Assembly: GCA_028282725.1 (NCBI GenBank)
Contig: JANQHF010000105.1
Location: 1-64,000, forward strand
DNA length: 64,000 nucleotides
Source of the DNA: Saprospiraceae bacterium
GTDB taxonomy: Bacteria > Bacteroidota > Bacteroidia > Chitinophagales > Saprospiraceae
Reading direction: 5' to 3'
The notes under the pieces are model-generated. The model was not told the DNA's origin. It saw nothing but the letters and a program-made list of their open reading frames with translations, and ran no database searches. Shown in pieces: positions 1 to 8,798 of this stretch. Position numbers and translations under genes: made by a program. Each line of letters begins with the position of its first letter. Position 1 is the stretch's first letter.

Positions 1-642
1 TAGAAAGCTGACGGTATCTCTTGGATATACAACCAGCGAGTCTGAAGTTGACCCATCTGACCATAAAAAGGTATGAATATTAGCCATTTGTAAATCAGCA
101 ATGCGCAGTATTGTGCTGTCCGTCCAAGAGCGGCACCAAAGGGTATCTGTGCCATAGGAAGATGAAATTCTGAATTGTGGGGATTGTCTCACATTAACTG
201 CAATATCTCTAACTTCTATACAAGAATTAGAATATTCTAGTTCTAATGAAACAGTAATAGTAGAATCAGGATTCAACATTATACTAGAAACGGTGGAACC
301 GGATTCTCCAGTACTCCAACTAAAATTTATGACATTACTAACATCGCCAACTATAGATATCGCTACTGATTCACCAGGGCATATAGATTGTCCTCCATTA
401 GAAGAATCCAATGACCAGTCAGACACTATTGTCCCATCATTGCAGGCCAAACAATAGTTATCGTTAAAACAACTCGGATCAAGGCAATCAATCAATCCAT
501 CATTATCATCATCAACGCCGTCATCACAAATTGTCTCCTGACAATTCTGACCAATATTAAATTGTTGCTGGCCTGACAAGAAAATTGAGACACTCAACAC
601 GAATAACAAGGCTAGAATTCTACTTAATGAATTATAATGCAT
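1..642 (-). CDS. Secreted Asp-rich (Ca-binding-like) surface protein, 5' end only; runs off the left edge
   Basis: The reading frame is open from an ATG at 642 down to base 1 with no stop, giving 214 residues of a longer protein. It starts with a signal peptide (SLSRILALLFVLSVSIFLSG) followed by a short Cys/Asp-rich segment (CQETICDDGVDDDNDGLIDC), a pattern resembling the Ca-binding linkers found in Bacteroidota surface and T9SS-cargo proteins. The rest of the visible part reads as beta-rich, with phrases such as SWSTGESG typical of gliding/adhesin-like Ig folds. A similar CQES/ICDDG segment occurs near the N-terminus of the 1229-2017 protein, so the two may share an export leader. It is last in a run of minus-strand accessory genes. 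The C-terminal domain, and therefore the function, lies outside the window. Confidence 0.7.
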   Translation of the reverse strand, partial: MHYNSLSRILALLFVLSVSIFLSGQQQFNIGQNCQETICDDGVDDDNDGLIDCLDPSCFNDNYCLACNDGTIVSDWSLDSSNGGQSICPGESVAISIVGDVSNVINFSWSTGESGSTVSSIMLNPDSTITVSLELEYSNSCIEVRDIAVNVRQSPQFRISSSYGTDTLWCRSWTDSTILRIADLQMANIHTFLWSDGSTSDSLVVYPRDTVSFL

Positions 643-686
643 AGGACTGGTACATTTATTCCGCCTGCCTATATAAATTATGAACT

Positions 687-1223
687 TCAAACATTCCTAT
701 TAATTCCTGATGGATAGACTTTGAAATAAAATGTTCTTAGCACAAACAGGACAGTAATAAAGATTAAATTTCCAATTACAAAGTATATCGTCATCGACTT
801 TCCCAAAGGAGCATAATGCATAAATAAGACATGCACGAAATCGTTAGATTGAACAGTATTTTTAATAAATAAATAATACGGCAAATAAATAATTGAACAA
901 ACCATATAGATCATCAATATGTGCTTTGCCATCCTATAGAGTCCAGAATATTTTAAATCGTCATGCAATAGATTGACACATTTGACCAAGACGATTACTT
1001 GAATGACTTGCAAAGGCCAAAAATATATAATGTCCCATATCACACTGCTTCCCAATAGTTGAATAAATGACATTTCATTAATGTCCACTGCATTTTGATG
1101 TAATATCGTTGGTGCCAAGTCGTCCCATTGGAAGAATATATTTGTTACATCCACCAAAAGTTTACATATTAATCCTTGCAGCAGGTAGAGTATTATGAAT
1201 AATATGATCTTTCTAATTATCAT
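687..1223 (-). CDS. Hypothetical multi-pass membrane protein
   Basis: A 178-residue protein with about four hydrophobic segments (roughly residues 5-27, 50-80, 100-122 and 145-165) separated by short polar loops, so it is an integral inner-membrane protein. I do not recognise the family. Its ATG lies 5 bp after the stop of the secreted 263-residue protein upstream, so the two are almost certainly co-transcribed. A small membrane protein directly behind an exported protein of unknown function is the arrangement of many effector/immunity pairs, but no residue in it proves that role. It could equally be an assembly or anchoring partner. Confidence 0.6.
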   Translation of the reverse strand: MIIRKIILFIILYLLQGLICKLLVDVTNIFFQWDDLAPTILHQNAVDINEMSFIQLLGSSVIWDIIYFWPLQVIQVIVLVKCVNLLHDDLKYSGLYRMAKHILMIYMVCSIIYLPYYLFIKNTVQSNDFVHVLFMHYAPLGKSMTIYFVIGNLIFITVLFVLRTFYFKVYPSGINRNV

Positions 1224-1228
1224 ATAAT

Positions 1229-2017
1229 CTATTCACATTGAACAAATGATACTGGAGAATCTGATTTGAGTTTTTCATAGACCATTTCAAAATCTAATTG
1301 AACAGAACTTGGTTCTTTAATATTAGCTGCTGGTCCCAGAAAGTCTGCAAGCTTGTTTTGTAGATTGATCCATGTACGTTCTCCTACATCAAAATAATCC
1401 TCTTCATCACACTTTGACTTTAAAATTGAAAGCAATTTTAGCATATCGGTAGTATGAGCCCTGTCAATCGCTCTTGTAAAGAACTCCAGATTTCCCTCAT
1501 CATTAGTTCTTAGTCCAAATTGCCTGTTCCCACTAAAAGGTTGGCTTTGACTTCTTGGTGATGTAATCGTTGAAAAAATCCAGGAACACGTGGATTCCTG
1601 CGTTGTTATTACTGCACCGTTGTCACTTATAACGTTGGCAAGTGGATTGTCCGCTTCAGCATCTATGAAAAATATTGCTCCAATTGTCCTGGAATTCCAC
1701 TTGGGTAAATCAACCTGGTTATCATACGGAATAAATTTCCATGATGCATTAAACGACGAAATAGGATTTGGGCAATTCGTTTCTGTTATGAGAGCACTTC
1801 CCTCTGATAATTCCGTAAAATTGTCTCGTATTGCCTGGTAAATTTGGTCATGCGTATCAGCCATGCCGTCATCACAAATTGATTCCTGACAAACTTCATT
1901 TAGCAATATCACACTTAGAGTAAAACACTTGTTTATATTATTTGCGAATAGAACACCAATGAGGATAATTGTGACAAGGTCTCTACTTAAAAGTGCAATG
2001 TATTTATTTGAATTCAT
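1229..2017 (-). CDS. Exported protein of unknown function with CQES-ICDDG leader
   Basis: About 262 residues from the ATG at 2017; a TTG one codon further upstream is also possible. Residues 10-40 are hydrophobic and followed by CQESICDDGMAD, which resembles the segment after the signal peptide in the neighbouring 1-642 protein. The remaining ~210 residues look like one globular domain containing SGNRQFGLRTN, FFTRAIDR and a Cys-containing centre; I cannot name the family. It has no T9SS sorting domain at its C-terminus. The gene sits between a lipoprotein gene (2125-2688) and a small membrane-protein gene 5 bp downstream. A secreted effector or enzyme is a context-based guess only. Confidence 0.6.
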   Translation of the reverse strand: MNSNKYIALLSRDLVTIILIGVLFANNINKCFTLSVILLNEVCQESICDDGMADTHDQIYQAIRDNFTELSEGSALITETNCPNPISSFNASWKFIPYDNQVDLPKWNSRTIGAIFFIDAEADNPLANVISDNGAVITTQESTCSWIFSTITSPRSQSQPFSGNRQFGLRTNDEGNLEFFTRAIDRAHTTDMLKLLSILKSKCDEEDYFDVGERTWINLQNKLADFLGPAANIKEPSSVQLDFEMVYEKLKSDSPVSFVQCE

Positions 2018-2124
2018 CAAGATTTTAGATTGTAGAATTTCACTTTTTATTCTAAGTCAAAACAATTTTATACAGATTTCTCACTTACCAATCATTTAAA
2101 TTTAAATAGTGACTCTACGCATAG

Positions 2125-2688
2125 CTAAATTTTGTTCATAAAAGAAAATTGTCCATTTTTTTCTTTAAATAGATAAGTCTCGTAATTTTCCCTATAATCT
2201 TCTTTACTGACTGATTTTATAATAATTGCCCATATTATTTGATCGCGAATTTTAATGTTCAATGGGATGGAAAATGAAATTAATGGGTAGACGTGCTTTG
2301 AATTTTCCAACTCTGCTCTTGTATTATAAATAATCAAACGCCCATTATATGACCCAAATACGTCTTCATTCACCATATAATTATCTAATTCAATCCTGCT
2401 CAATTTAATGGAGCTTACGGACCGCAATATGAACTTTTCATATTCCTCACTCGGTTGGAATAGATTTTTATGCACGTAGATTGCAGGTCGTTGGTCATAA
2501 GACTTCCCAGTTTTCACAAATTGGTCTGGAGACAATGGATATTTAAAAATCAAACTATTACTCTCGATAGCCTTATTGATCGACATCTCAATAATTTGAG
2601 AAGTATTTTTATTCAGGTCGAATTCATTACCAGGATATCTACACCCGACAATCAACATTAACACTATTATGAATTTAAAATTATTCAT
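2125..2688 (-). CDS. Small lipoprotein, possible partner of the upstream zincin-motif protein
   Basis: I place the start at the ATG at 2688, which gives a lipoprotein signal peptide (MNNFKFIIVLMLIVGC, lipobox IVGC), about 187 residues. A longer frame opens at 2715 but would put nine residues ahead of the signal peptide and overlap the upstream gene. With the preferred start the gene begins immediately after the stop of the 670-residue zincin-motif gene, indicating translational coupling. The mature part is mixed alpha/beta with no recognised motif. A lipid-anchored periplasmic partner, possibly an immunity protein or regulator of the upstream protein, fits the position but is not proved. Confidence 0.6.
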   Translation of the reverse strand: MNNFKFIIVLMLIVGCRYPGNEFDLNKNTSQIIEMSINKAIESNSLIFKYPLSPDQFVKTGKSYDQRPAIYVHKNLFQPSEEYEKFILRSVSSIKLSRIELDNYMVNEDVFGSYNGRLIIYNTRAELENSKHVYPLISFSIPLNIKIRDQIIWAIIIKSVSKEDYRENYETYLFKEKNGQFSFMNKI

Positions 2689-2689
2689 A

Positions 2690-4702
2690 TCATCTACATC
2701 CCAAATTATCACCATTATAAGGTCTTACATCAATTGTCCCACAAAGGTGTTCATATTGATTATCGAAATTACTCTTATATAAAGGATCCATGAATTGATA
2801 CAATCCTAATGCTGCCTCACACATGAAGTAGTCCACACCAATTTCATCATTTCCAAATAGACTTTGAAGTCCACTCGCTATTTCCCTAATACTGTTTTCA
2901 ATGTGCAACATTACAAGATGCTGTACTCCATCAAGACCTCCTCCATTATCATAAAATGAAAAAAGATAATCTTCATATGCCGGCCAAAACTCAGCGTAAG
3001 ATTCAAACGCATACGGGTCCAATCCTGCCTCTAGCATTTCCTTAATCCATATGGCGTGCTGCATTTCGTGCAATATAAGTCGCGCTATATCGATTTCCTC
3101 TCTGGAATCAAACCTAGGGTCTCCTCTTTCACATCCCAAATTCAAAATCATAACACTTTCATTGGTCTCTGAATCATAGAAAGTATAACCGGGATCATGC
3201 ATAGGATTACCTTCATGATCTTCGTTGGATACGGTAATATTTAATAGAAAATTATCACTTTCGTAGATTTCACCAATGGTACTGCATATATAAGGGTTTT
3301 GACTTTCCAGGAGTTTATCATAAATGCATTGAGCAATAGGGCAATCCGAAAAACTCTGATCTAACAGAATGATTTCATCTTCATTTAATTTATCATAAAA
3401 CTCATTAATGGAACAATTATTTCCACATCTAGACAAAGAATTATAAATGATTGCATCCTCTGAACTCTCGAAATTACATGGATCTACCAAGGATGTATTT
3501 TCAAGTAATTTTTCAATTTCTGCTATAAGAGCAGCACTTAAATCAAAACAAATATCATCGAATTTTTGAGGATCTTTTCCCTTTAAATTATTCTCTCGGT
3601 TTAAGAGGCAACCAAGATCTTTGCAATCCACTAACCCATCGCCATCATCATCCTTGCCATTATAACAGATTTCAGTGCTCAGTTGATAATAAGTACATTC
3701 ACCATTTTGATCCGTAATATGCAAACTATAACTACCGGCTTCTAGTCCTGATATACTTCCCATTATGGGATCGATACATTGATCACCAAAACATATGTTA
3801 TAGTCACTCAAATTATGCCCTGAACTGAGAACAACAGAAATCTCACCTATCGCATCCCCACAGATTGCTTGCTGGTCAATACTGACTTCAATTACAATAG
3901 GATTTGCTGAAGCGCATTCCGGTTCATAACAATCTTCACGCCCGTCCCCGTCCTGATCTCCGGGATTTGTACAATCCTCTGTATCCGTACCGTCAGGAGA
4001 AGGATCATTAACATCAAGAATTCCATCTCCGTCGTCATCTTCATCAAAAGGATTGGCAATTCCATCTCCGTCAATATCATGATCCATCCCATTAGGCACT
4101 CCATCTCCATCTGCGTCTGGGTCTTCGCCATTAAGTATTTCATCATCATCAATATCCGGATCAAAAACGACCGCTTCAAAGGTAAACTCAGTAAGGACTA
4201 TTCCATCTTTGGAAACAGCGAAGGAAATCCAGCCATTTTCATTTTCACAAACTTCCCCATTTGTATAATTGAAAGTAATTCCTCCCTCTTGATTCAGAAT
4301 GTCATAACATGCTTCAGAATCCAAAACTTCTGTACAATTCAATTTAGAAAGAACCGAATCAATAGAAATACATCCTCCTTGAGGTATCACTTCTATAACT
4401 TGCTCCTTCTTATCAAAATCTACATTTATAATTTCAGATGCAAAGCAACTTCCATCTTCATTCCAGACAATAAGGTACGCATATGTCCAGGACGGTTTTA
4501 ACTGTACAATACTCCGTGAACCCTCCTTAATCTTTAGTACTTCACTATAGCCTTCCTCGCTTGAATATACCGTTCCCGTATAGGATGGATCAATTCCACT
4601 TACTGTTATGAATGCCGCCCCATTACAAACTTCAGTATTTATCGAAAAATCACAATCGGAAGGCAAATCCAGGACCTTAGCATTACAATTACACCGCAGC
4701 AC
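2690..4702 (-). CDS. Large secreted-type protein with TSP3 Ca-binding repeats and a C-terminal HExxH motif; N-terminus apparently truncated
   Basis: A 670-residue ORF. Residues ~190-260 hold repeated DxDxDG units (DADGDGVPNG, DIDGDGIANP, DDDGDGILDV) typical of thrombospondin type 3 repeats, then Cys-rich linkers, including one reading ICYNGKDDDGDGLVDC. Near the C-terminus, H545-E-M-Q-H549 forms a zinc-metallopeptidase HExxH motif on a helix (ARLILHEMQHAIW), with an ESYAE segment ~20 residues later that could supply a third ligand. There is no signal peptide at the annotated start, although every comparable protein would need one. The frame stays open ~100 bp further upstream, into sequence that is coding on the opposite strand. 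I infer a cell-surface or secreted peptidase-like protein that lost its 5' part at the junction near 4700. Confidence 0.6.
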   Translation of the reverse strand: MLRCNCNAKVLDLPSDCDFSINTEVCNGAAFITVSGIDPSYTGTVYSSEEGYSEVLKIKEGSRSIVQLKPSWTYAYLIVWNEDGSCFASEIINVDFDKKEQVIEVIPQGGCISIDSVLSKLNCTEVLDSEACYDILNQEGGITFNYTNGEVCENENGWISFAVSKDGIVLTEFTFEAVVFDPDIDDDEILNGEDPDADGDGVPNGMDHDIDGDGIANPFDEDDDGDGILDVNDPSPDGTDTEDCTNPGDQDGDGREDCYEPECASANPIVIEVSIDQQAICGDAIGEISVVLSSGHNLSDYNICFGDQCIDPIMGSISGLEAGSYSLHITDQNGECTYYQLSTEICYNGKDDDGDGLVDCKDLGCLLNRENNLKGKDPQKFDDICFDLSAALIAEIEKLLENTSLVDPCNFESSEDAIIYNSLSRCGNNCSINEFYDKLNEDEIILLDQSFSDCPIAQCIYDKLLESQNPYICSTIGEIYESDNFLLNITVSNEDHEGNPMHDPGYTFYDSETNESVMILNLGCERGDPRFDSREEIDIARLILHEMQHAIWIKEMLEAGLDPYAFESYAEFWPAYEDYLFSFYDNGGGLDGVQHLVMLHIENSIREIASGLQSLFGNDEIGVDYFMCEAALGLYQFMDPLYKSNFDNQYEHLCGTIDVRPYNGDNLGCR

Positions 4703-4717
4703 GCCAATTCCATAATT

Positions 4718-5548
4718 GTGATAGAAGCCGTCGTTGCCGCAAGTTCCTATGGTGGCAGCGGTGGATCCATAGGTGTGTTCAAGGATGGTAATGCAACGGT
4801 TACGACGTCTTTAAACGACGTTGTTACAAATATGCAAGTGTCCTTCCCAAGTGGAGGAGCAGGAGATCTCAATAACATTCATGTCTTCCATTTTGAGAAT
4901 GCCAATGGAACTGCCACCCGAACCTATGACATCAGGGCTGTGAATTCTTATTTGTCAAGCAGTGATTGGAACTTGTTTGTCAATAACAATTACTACAATA
5001 ACAAAGCTTCAGTTAGCTATATGACTGTGAAAGAAGTATTAGGCGAGGAAGTAGTGTCTTTCACAGAAGTTGACCCTACTACACAGAGTGTAAGCAGTTT
5101 TGCACCAAGTCAAGATGAGGAAGAGATCCCGACGATTGATGGAGATGATGCTCAAAGTCAATTGGATGAACATTTGGCAATGATCCAACAACTACAACAG
5201 GAATTACAAGAACTCAAAGGTCTAACCTCTCATCAAGAATTGGTGAACCGAATAGAGGTAGACCTGGAAAACAGTGTAGAACTTGAGGAAGCTTACATTT
5301 CTCAAAATATGCCTAACCCTACCAATAGTGAGGCGATCATAAAATACTACCTTCCCGAGAATTCCGGAAACGCCATTGTTAGATTCTTTTCTCTTTCTGG
5401 TCAGGTCATGAAAGAAGTAGATCTTGAAAATAAAGGACAAGGCGAAATCAAGGTGAACTTGCACAGGATGGCAACGGGCAGTTATATGTATGCATTAATA
5501 GTAGACGGCGAATTAATTGATACGAAAACAATGGTTGTTGTGAAATAG
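4718..5548 (+). CDS. 3' part of a T9SS-cargo protein with C-terminal sorting domain; 5' end missing
   Basis: The frame begins at a GTG (4718), with no ATG or signal peptide; the first residues (VIEAVVAASSYGG) already look like the interior of a beta-rich domain. Residues ~140-180 are acidic and Gln-rich (probable coiled coil: IQQLQQELQELKG). Residues ~195-276 match a type IX secretion C-terminal sorting domain: SQNMPNPTNSEAIIKYYLP, then the FSLSGQVM strand and a GSYMYALIVDG...KTMVVVK ending. A terminator follows directly. T9SS cargo needs a Sec signal peptide, so this copy cannot be exported as it stands. It is most simply a gene remnant whose first part was lost at the same point where the opposite-strand 670-residue gene is cut. 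Confidence 0.6.
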   Translation: MIEAVVAASSYGGSGGSIGVFKDGNATVTTSLNDVVTNMQVSFPSGGAGDLNNIHVFHFENANGTATRTYDIRAVNSYLSSSDWNLFVNNNYYNNKASVSYMTVKEVLGEEVVSFTEVDPTTQSVSSFAPSQDEEEIPTIDGDDAQSQLDEHLAMIQQLQQELQELKGLTSHQELVNRIEVDLENSVELEEAYISQNMPNPTNSEAIIKYYLPENSGNAIVRFFSLSGQVMKEVDLENKGQGEIKVNLHRMATGSYMYALIVDGELIDTKTMVVVK

Positions 5549-5568
5549 AATGAGATTGTAATTATAAT

Positions 5569-5605
5569 AAGGGCATTACTCATTACACAGTAAGGCCCTT
5601 TTTTA
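5569..5605 (+). terminator. Rho-independent terminator after the T9SS-cargo fragment
   Basis: The arms AAGGGC (5569-5574) and GCCCTT (5595-5600) pair, and the stem is extended inward by TTACT/AGTAA pairing; a run of T follows from 5599. It lies ~20 bp after the stop codon at 5548. Confidence 0.75.
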
Positions 5606-5668
5606 TTGAATCCTTTTAATTGTCCGGATCAAGAGCATTCACAAAATAACCTGAGCACCTTGAAAATT

Positions 5669-5696
5669 CAGCATATGCACCCCCATGCATATGCTG
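5669..5696. repeat. Perfect 10-bp inverted repeat in an otherwise empty intergenic stretch
   Basis: CAGCATATGC (5669-5678) and GCATATGCTG (5687-5696) are exact reverse complements separated by ACCCCCAT. No T-run follows, so it is not a standard terminator; a protein-binding site or RNA hairpin is possible. The rest of 5606-5860 shows no convincing gene: a 65-codon open frame there has no recognisable protein character. Confidence 0.5.
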
Positions 5697-5860
5697 TTAC
5701 GATTATGGGAATAAAGGTAGATGCGATGACCGGTACCCAAGGAAAAGAATCCAGGTCACCTGATAACCGCAAGACTATTGCGAATAACTGTAATGATTTA
5801 TAAGACTATATTCAAGACATGAAAGGAAAGCGAAATGCCTGCTCCTTATTATACCACAAT

Positions 5861-6754
5861 TTATGAATGCAGCATCTCTTCAATGTCCCGGAATGAGATG
5901 TCAGGCGTTCCTCCTTTCTTAGACGCCGTAATTGCACCAACGGCACAGGCAAACCTGAGGGCGTCTTCCATATCTGCGTTTTGTAGATACTGGAAGATAA
6001 AAGACGCCAGAAACGCATCCCCGGAACCCACTGTGTCCACCACATTCACCTTGAACACCGGTTGTTGTACCCAATTCCCCTGGTGGAGACCCACTGCACC
6101 CTCACTTCCCAGGGTGGAAATAATACATTTGAATTGATAGAGTTCGTCTAATGCGGACATCTGATCCCTGATATCAGATGATGTGATTCCATGCCATTCA
6201 GCAACCCTGGATAACTCGAATTCATTCATTCTGAGAATATCTGCCGCTTTGACCATTCTCATGATCGTTGATGGCTCATACTGACCGGTCCTTAGATTGA
6301 CATCACATATTTTAAGACTTGCATGGGGAAGAAGGGCAAATGCGACCTCCCTCGAACGCTCATCTCTCAGGGCAAGACTGCTATAGACGAATGCCTTACT
6401 TCGGGCAACCAATTGGACATTCTCTTCAGTCAAAAGAATATCATCCCAGGCAACAGGAGAAAGAAAATGGTATCCAGGTTCTCCATTTTCATCTACCGAA
6501 ACGGTCACCTTGCTTGTCGGCAGATGATTGTGTACTTGTATGAAGCCGGTTGATATACCACGTAAGCGGATTAAATCAAGGAATTCATTGCCCAGTTCAT
6601 CATTGCCCACGCTACCAATAAGGTGTGCATTTAAGCCTAGTGCTGTTGCACGGTTGATAATGTTGAAAGGAGCACCACCGGCTACCCTTCCCGAGGGAAG
6701 AATATCCCAGATCAATTCACCAAAACAGACGAGATCTACAGAATCGCCCTGCAA
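5861..6754 (-). CDS. PfkB-family sugar kinase (fructokinase-like)
   Basis: A 297-residue ribokinase/PfkB-fold kinase that phosphorylates a sugar or sugar derivative with ATP in the cytoplasm. The N-terminal strand VCFGELIWDILP and the GGAPFN motif (26-31) match fructokinase-type members. The C-terminal signature DTVGSGDAF (240-248) contains the catalytic base D246 and the GSGD anion hole. Length is normal. The start appears to be a TTG at 6754, three bases after the stop of the upstream thioredoxin gene; no ATG lies nearby, so the start is uncertain by a few codons. Substrate specificity cannot be read from sequence, but fructose is the best guess from the N-terminal motif. Confidence 0.85.
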   Translation of the reverse strand: MQGDSVDLVCFGELIWDILPSGRVAGGAPFNIINRATALGLNAHLIGSVGNDELGNEFLDLIRLRGISTGFIQVHNHLPTSKVTVSVDENGEPGYHFLSPVAWDDILLTEENVQLVARSKAFVYSSLALRDERSREVAFALLPHASLKICDVNLRTGQYEPSTIMRMVKAADILRMNEFELSRVAEWHGITSSDIRDQMSALDELYQFKCIISTLGSEGAVGLHQGNWVQQPVFKVNVVDTVGSGDAFLASFIFQYLQNADMEDALRFACAVGAITASKKGGTPDISFRDIEEMLHS

Positions 6755-6757
6755 AGA

Positions 6758-7270
6758 TCAGAGCACTCTAAGTTCTGCCAATAGCTGGTCCGGGCGTTTA
6801 TAACCGGGAGAAGACTTGATTTTGTCCAGATTACTGTCCAGGTATACAAGTGTCGGATAACCCATCCTGCCACTCATCAACTTAAATGCGAGCTTGTTTA
6901 CACCGTTTCTTCCTGCCGGCATCCACTCATAAGTCTCTCCCCTGAATGTTACCGGCTCTCTTTGCTCAGCATTGAATTTGACAAGGACGAAGTTTTCGTT
7001 TAAGTAGTTAATTACCTCCTGGTCCGTGAACGTCTTTTTATCCATGACCTTACACCATCCACACCAATGGGTGTAGAGATCGACAAGGACTTTTTTGTCT
7101 TTTAGATTTTTCATCTTGTCAAGATCATCAATGGCATACCAGCTCAGTCCTTCAGGGGTGGTTTGATAGGCAGTGACACCATAATTATTGCTTGATGCAC
7201 CCGCAATATTGCAGGCCTCAAACAGAGTAATTGACAAGATTCCGGTCAATAGAAATAAGAATAGTCTCAT
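6758..7270 (-). CDS. Exported thioredoxin-fold protein (WCGWC)
   Basis: A 170-residue protein with an N-terminal hydrophobic signal (MRLFLFLLTGILSITLF) ending in EAC, which may be a weak lipobox. The thioredoxin domain carries the redox pair C70-G-W-C73 in THWCGWCKVMDKKTF, close to the DsbD C-terminal domain / DUF255-like group, and the conserved cis-Pro in GYPTLVY. It should act in the periplasm as a disulfide reductase or in protein-folding and haem-related thiol chemistry. It is co-transcribed with the PfkB kinase gene, which starts 3 bp downstream; that pairing does not suggest a shared pathway. Confidence 0.8.
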   Translation of the reverse strand: MRLFLFLLTGILSITLFEACNIAGASSNNYGVTAYQTTPEGLSWYAIDDLDKMKNLKDKKVLVDLYTHWCGWCKVMDKKTFTDQEVINYLNENFVLVKFNAEQREPVTFRGETYEWMPAGRNGVNKLAFKLMSGRMGYPTLVYLDSNLDKIKSSPGYKRPDQLLAELRVL

Positions 7271-7394
7271 AGTTCAATAAATTGATTGGATCGGTTAGAT
7301 TGATAATAGACACGAAGTTAGCACAGAAATATTATGCAAATAGCTGAAAATTGAAGCTTAAGATAAGGTTAACGAATGTTATGATTTGGAAATA

Positions 7395-8798
7395 TCAGGT
7401 TTTGATACCGGTCAGACTCATCTTCACCTTTCTTTCCAGTTCATTCAGGGCATCTTTGAGGAGCGGATCTGTATCGATCAGATCTTCGACTGTTTTACAC
7501 GAATAAATGACCGTGCTATGATCTCTGCCGCCAAAATTATCACCTATAGCCTTTAGCGAACTATTCGTATGATGCTTGGCAAGATACATTGAGAGTTGTC
7601 TTGCCATGACGACCTCTCGTTTCCGTGTTTTTCCTTGTATTTTCTCTACCGGCACTTTCAGGTGATCAGATACTAATTGTTTGATATTATCAATGGTTAT
7701 TTCCTTGGAAACTCCGGATACGAAGTTTTCAACAACACTCTTCGCCAGGTGCAGGTCAATGACCTTGTCGTTGAGAGAAGCCTGTGCGATCAATGAGACG
7801 AGTACACCCTCTAATTCCCGAACATTGTCTTTGACATTATAACTGATGAATTCAACGATCTGATCGGGAAGATTCACCTTTTCTTTATCAAGTTTTGCAG
7901 ACACAATAGCCATTCGAGTCTCCAGGTCCGGACTCTGCAAATCTGCCGAAAGTCCCCACTTAAACCTGGAAATCAATCGATCCTGGATACCCTCAAGAGA
8001 TTTTGGAGGACGATCGGATGTCAGGATTATTTGTTTCCCCAATTGATGGAGTTGATTGAAAATATTAAAGAATATTTCCTGGGTTTTGATCTTCCCACTG
8101 AGGAATTGAATGTCGTCTACGATAAGCACGTCGATGGACTGGTAAAAATTCACCAACTCATTTACAGAGTTCTTCTTGATCGCTTCGATGATTTGGTTGG
8201 TGAATCGCTCAGTGCTCACATAGACCGTGTTCTTTTTGGGAAACTTGCTGTACACTTCATTCCCAATTGCATGAGCAAGATGAGTTTTCCCCAGTCCCAC
8301 ATCACCATAAATCACCAATGGATTGAAAGCTGTCCCTCCAGGGTTTTTAGCGATGGCCTTACCGGCACTTCTCGCCAGCTTGTTGCAATCACCTTCTATG
8401 AAATTATCAAATTGATACTTGTGATTCAGTTGGGGATCTACCTTGAGCTTTTTGATGCCCGGAATCACAAATGGATTGGCAATCTGTTGTGGAGAATAAA
8501 ACTTTCTTCCTGAAACAGAACTGGAGACGGAAGGCTTGGTATGATCTTCGACGAAGATTTGGTACTCAAGTTTGGCACTTTGCCCTAACTCCTGTCGAAT
8601 GGTTTTCTTAAGCAGACCGACATAATTTTCTTCGAGCCATTCGTAAAAGAAATTATTGGGGACCTGGATGGTAAGCACACTTCCCTCGAGCTTTATCGGC
8701 TTAATTGGTTCGAACCAAGTTTTGAAGCTTTGGGTATTTATATTCTTCTTTATGGTCTGAAGACAGTTTTCCCAAATGGTAACATGGTCTAAAGTCAT
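7395..8798 (-). CDS. dnaA: Chromosomal replication initiator protein DnaA
   Basis: A 467-residue DnaA with all four domains. Domain I comprises residues ~1-85 (WENCLQTIKKNINTQSFKTWF), followed by a short linker. The AAA+ domain has Walker A GDVGLGKT and, ~60 residues later, Walker B VLIVDDIQF. The C-terminal DnaA-box-binding helix-turn-helix includes the signature GGRDHSTVIYS. It binds DnaA boxes and melts the chromosomal origin. I prefer the ATG at 8798 to the TTG one codon upstream. The neighbours are unrelated: no dnaN, recF or gyrase gene is adjacent, which is common in this phylum. Confidence 0.97.
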   Translation of the reverse strand: MTLDHVTIWENCLQTIKKNINTQSFKTWFEPIKPIKLEGSVLTIQVPNNFFYEWLEENYVGLLKKTIRQELGQSAKLEYQIFVEDHTKPSVSSSVSGRKFYSPQQIANPFVIPGIKKLKVDPQLNHKYQFDNFIEGDCNKLARSAGKAIAKNPGGTAFNPLVIYGDVGLGKTHLAHAIGNEVYSKFPKKNTVYVSTERFTNQIIEAIKKNSVNELVNFYQSIDVLIVDDIQFLSGKIKTQEIFFNIFNQLHQLGKQIILTSDRPPKSLEGIQDRLISRFKWGLSADLQSPDLETRMAIVSAKLDKEKVNLPDQIVEFISYNVKDNVRELEGVLVSLIAQASLNDKVIDLHLAKSVVENFVSGVSKEITIDNIKQLVSDHLKVPVEKIQGKTRKREVVMARQLSMYLAKHHTNSSLKAIGDNFGGRDHSTVIYSCKTVEDLIDTDPLLKDALNELERKVKMSLTGIKT

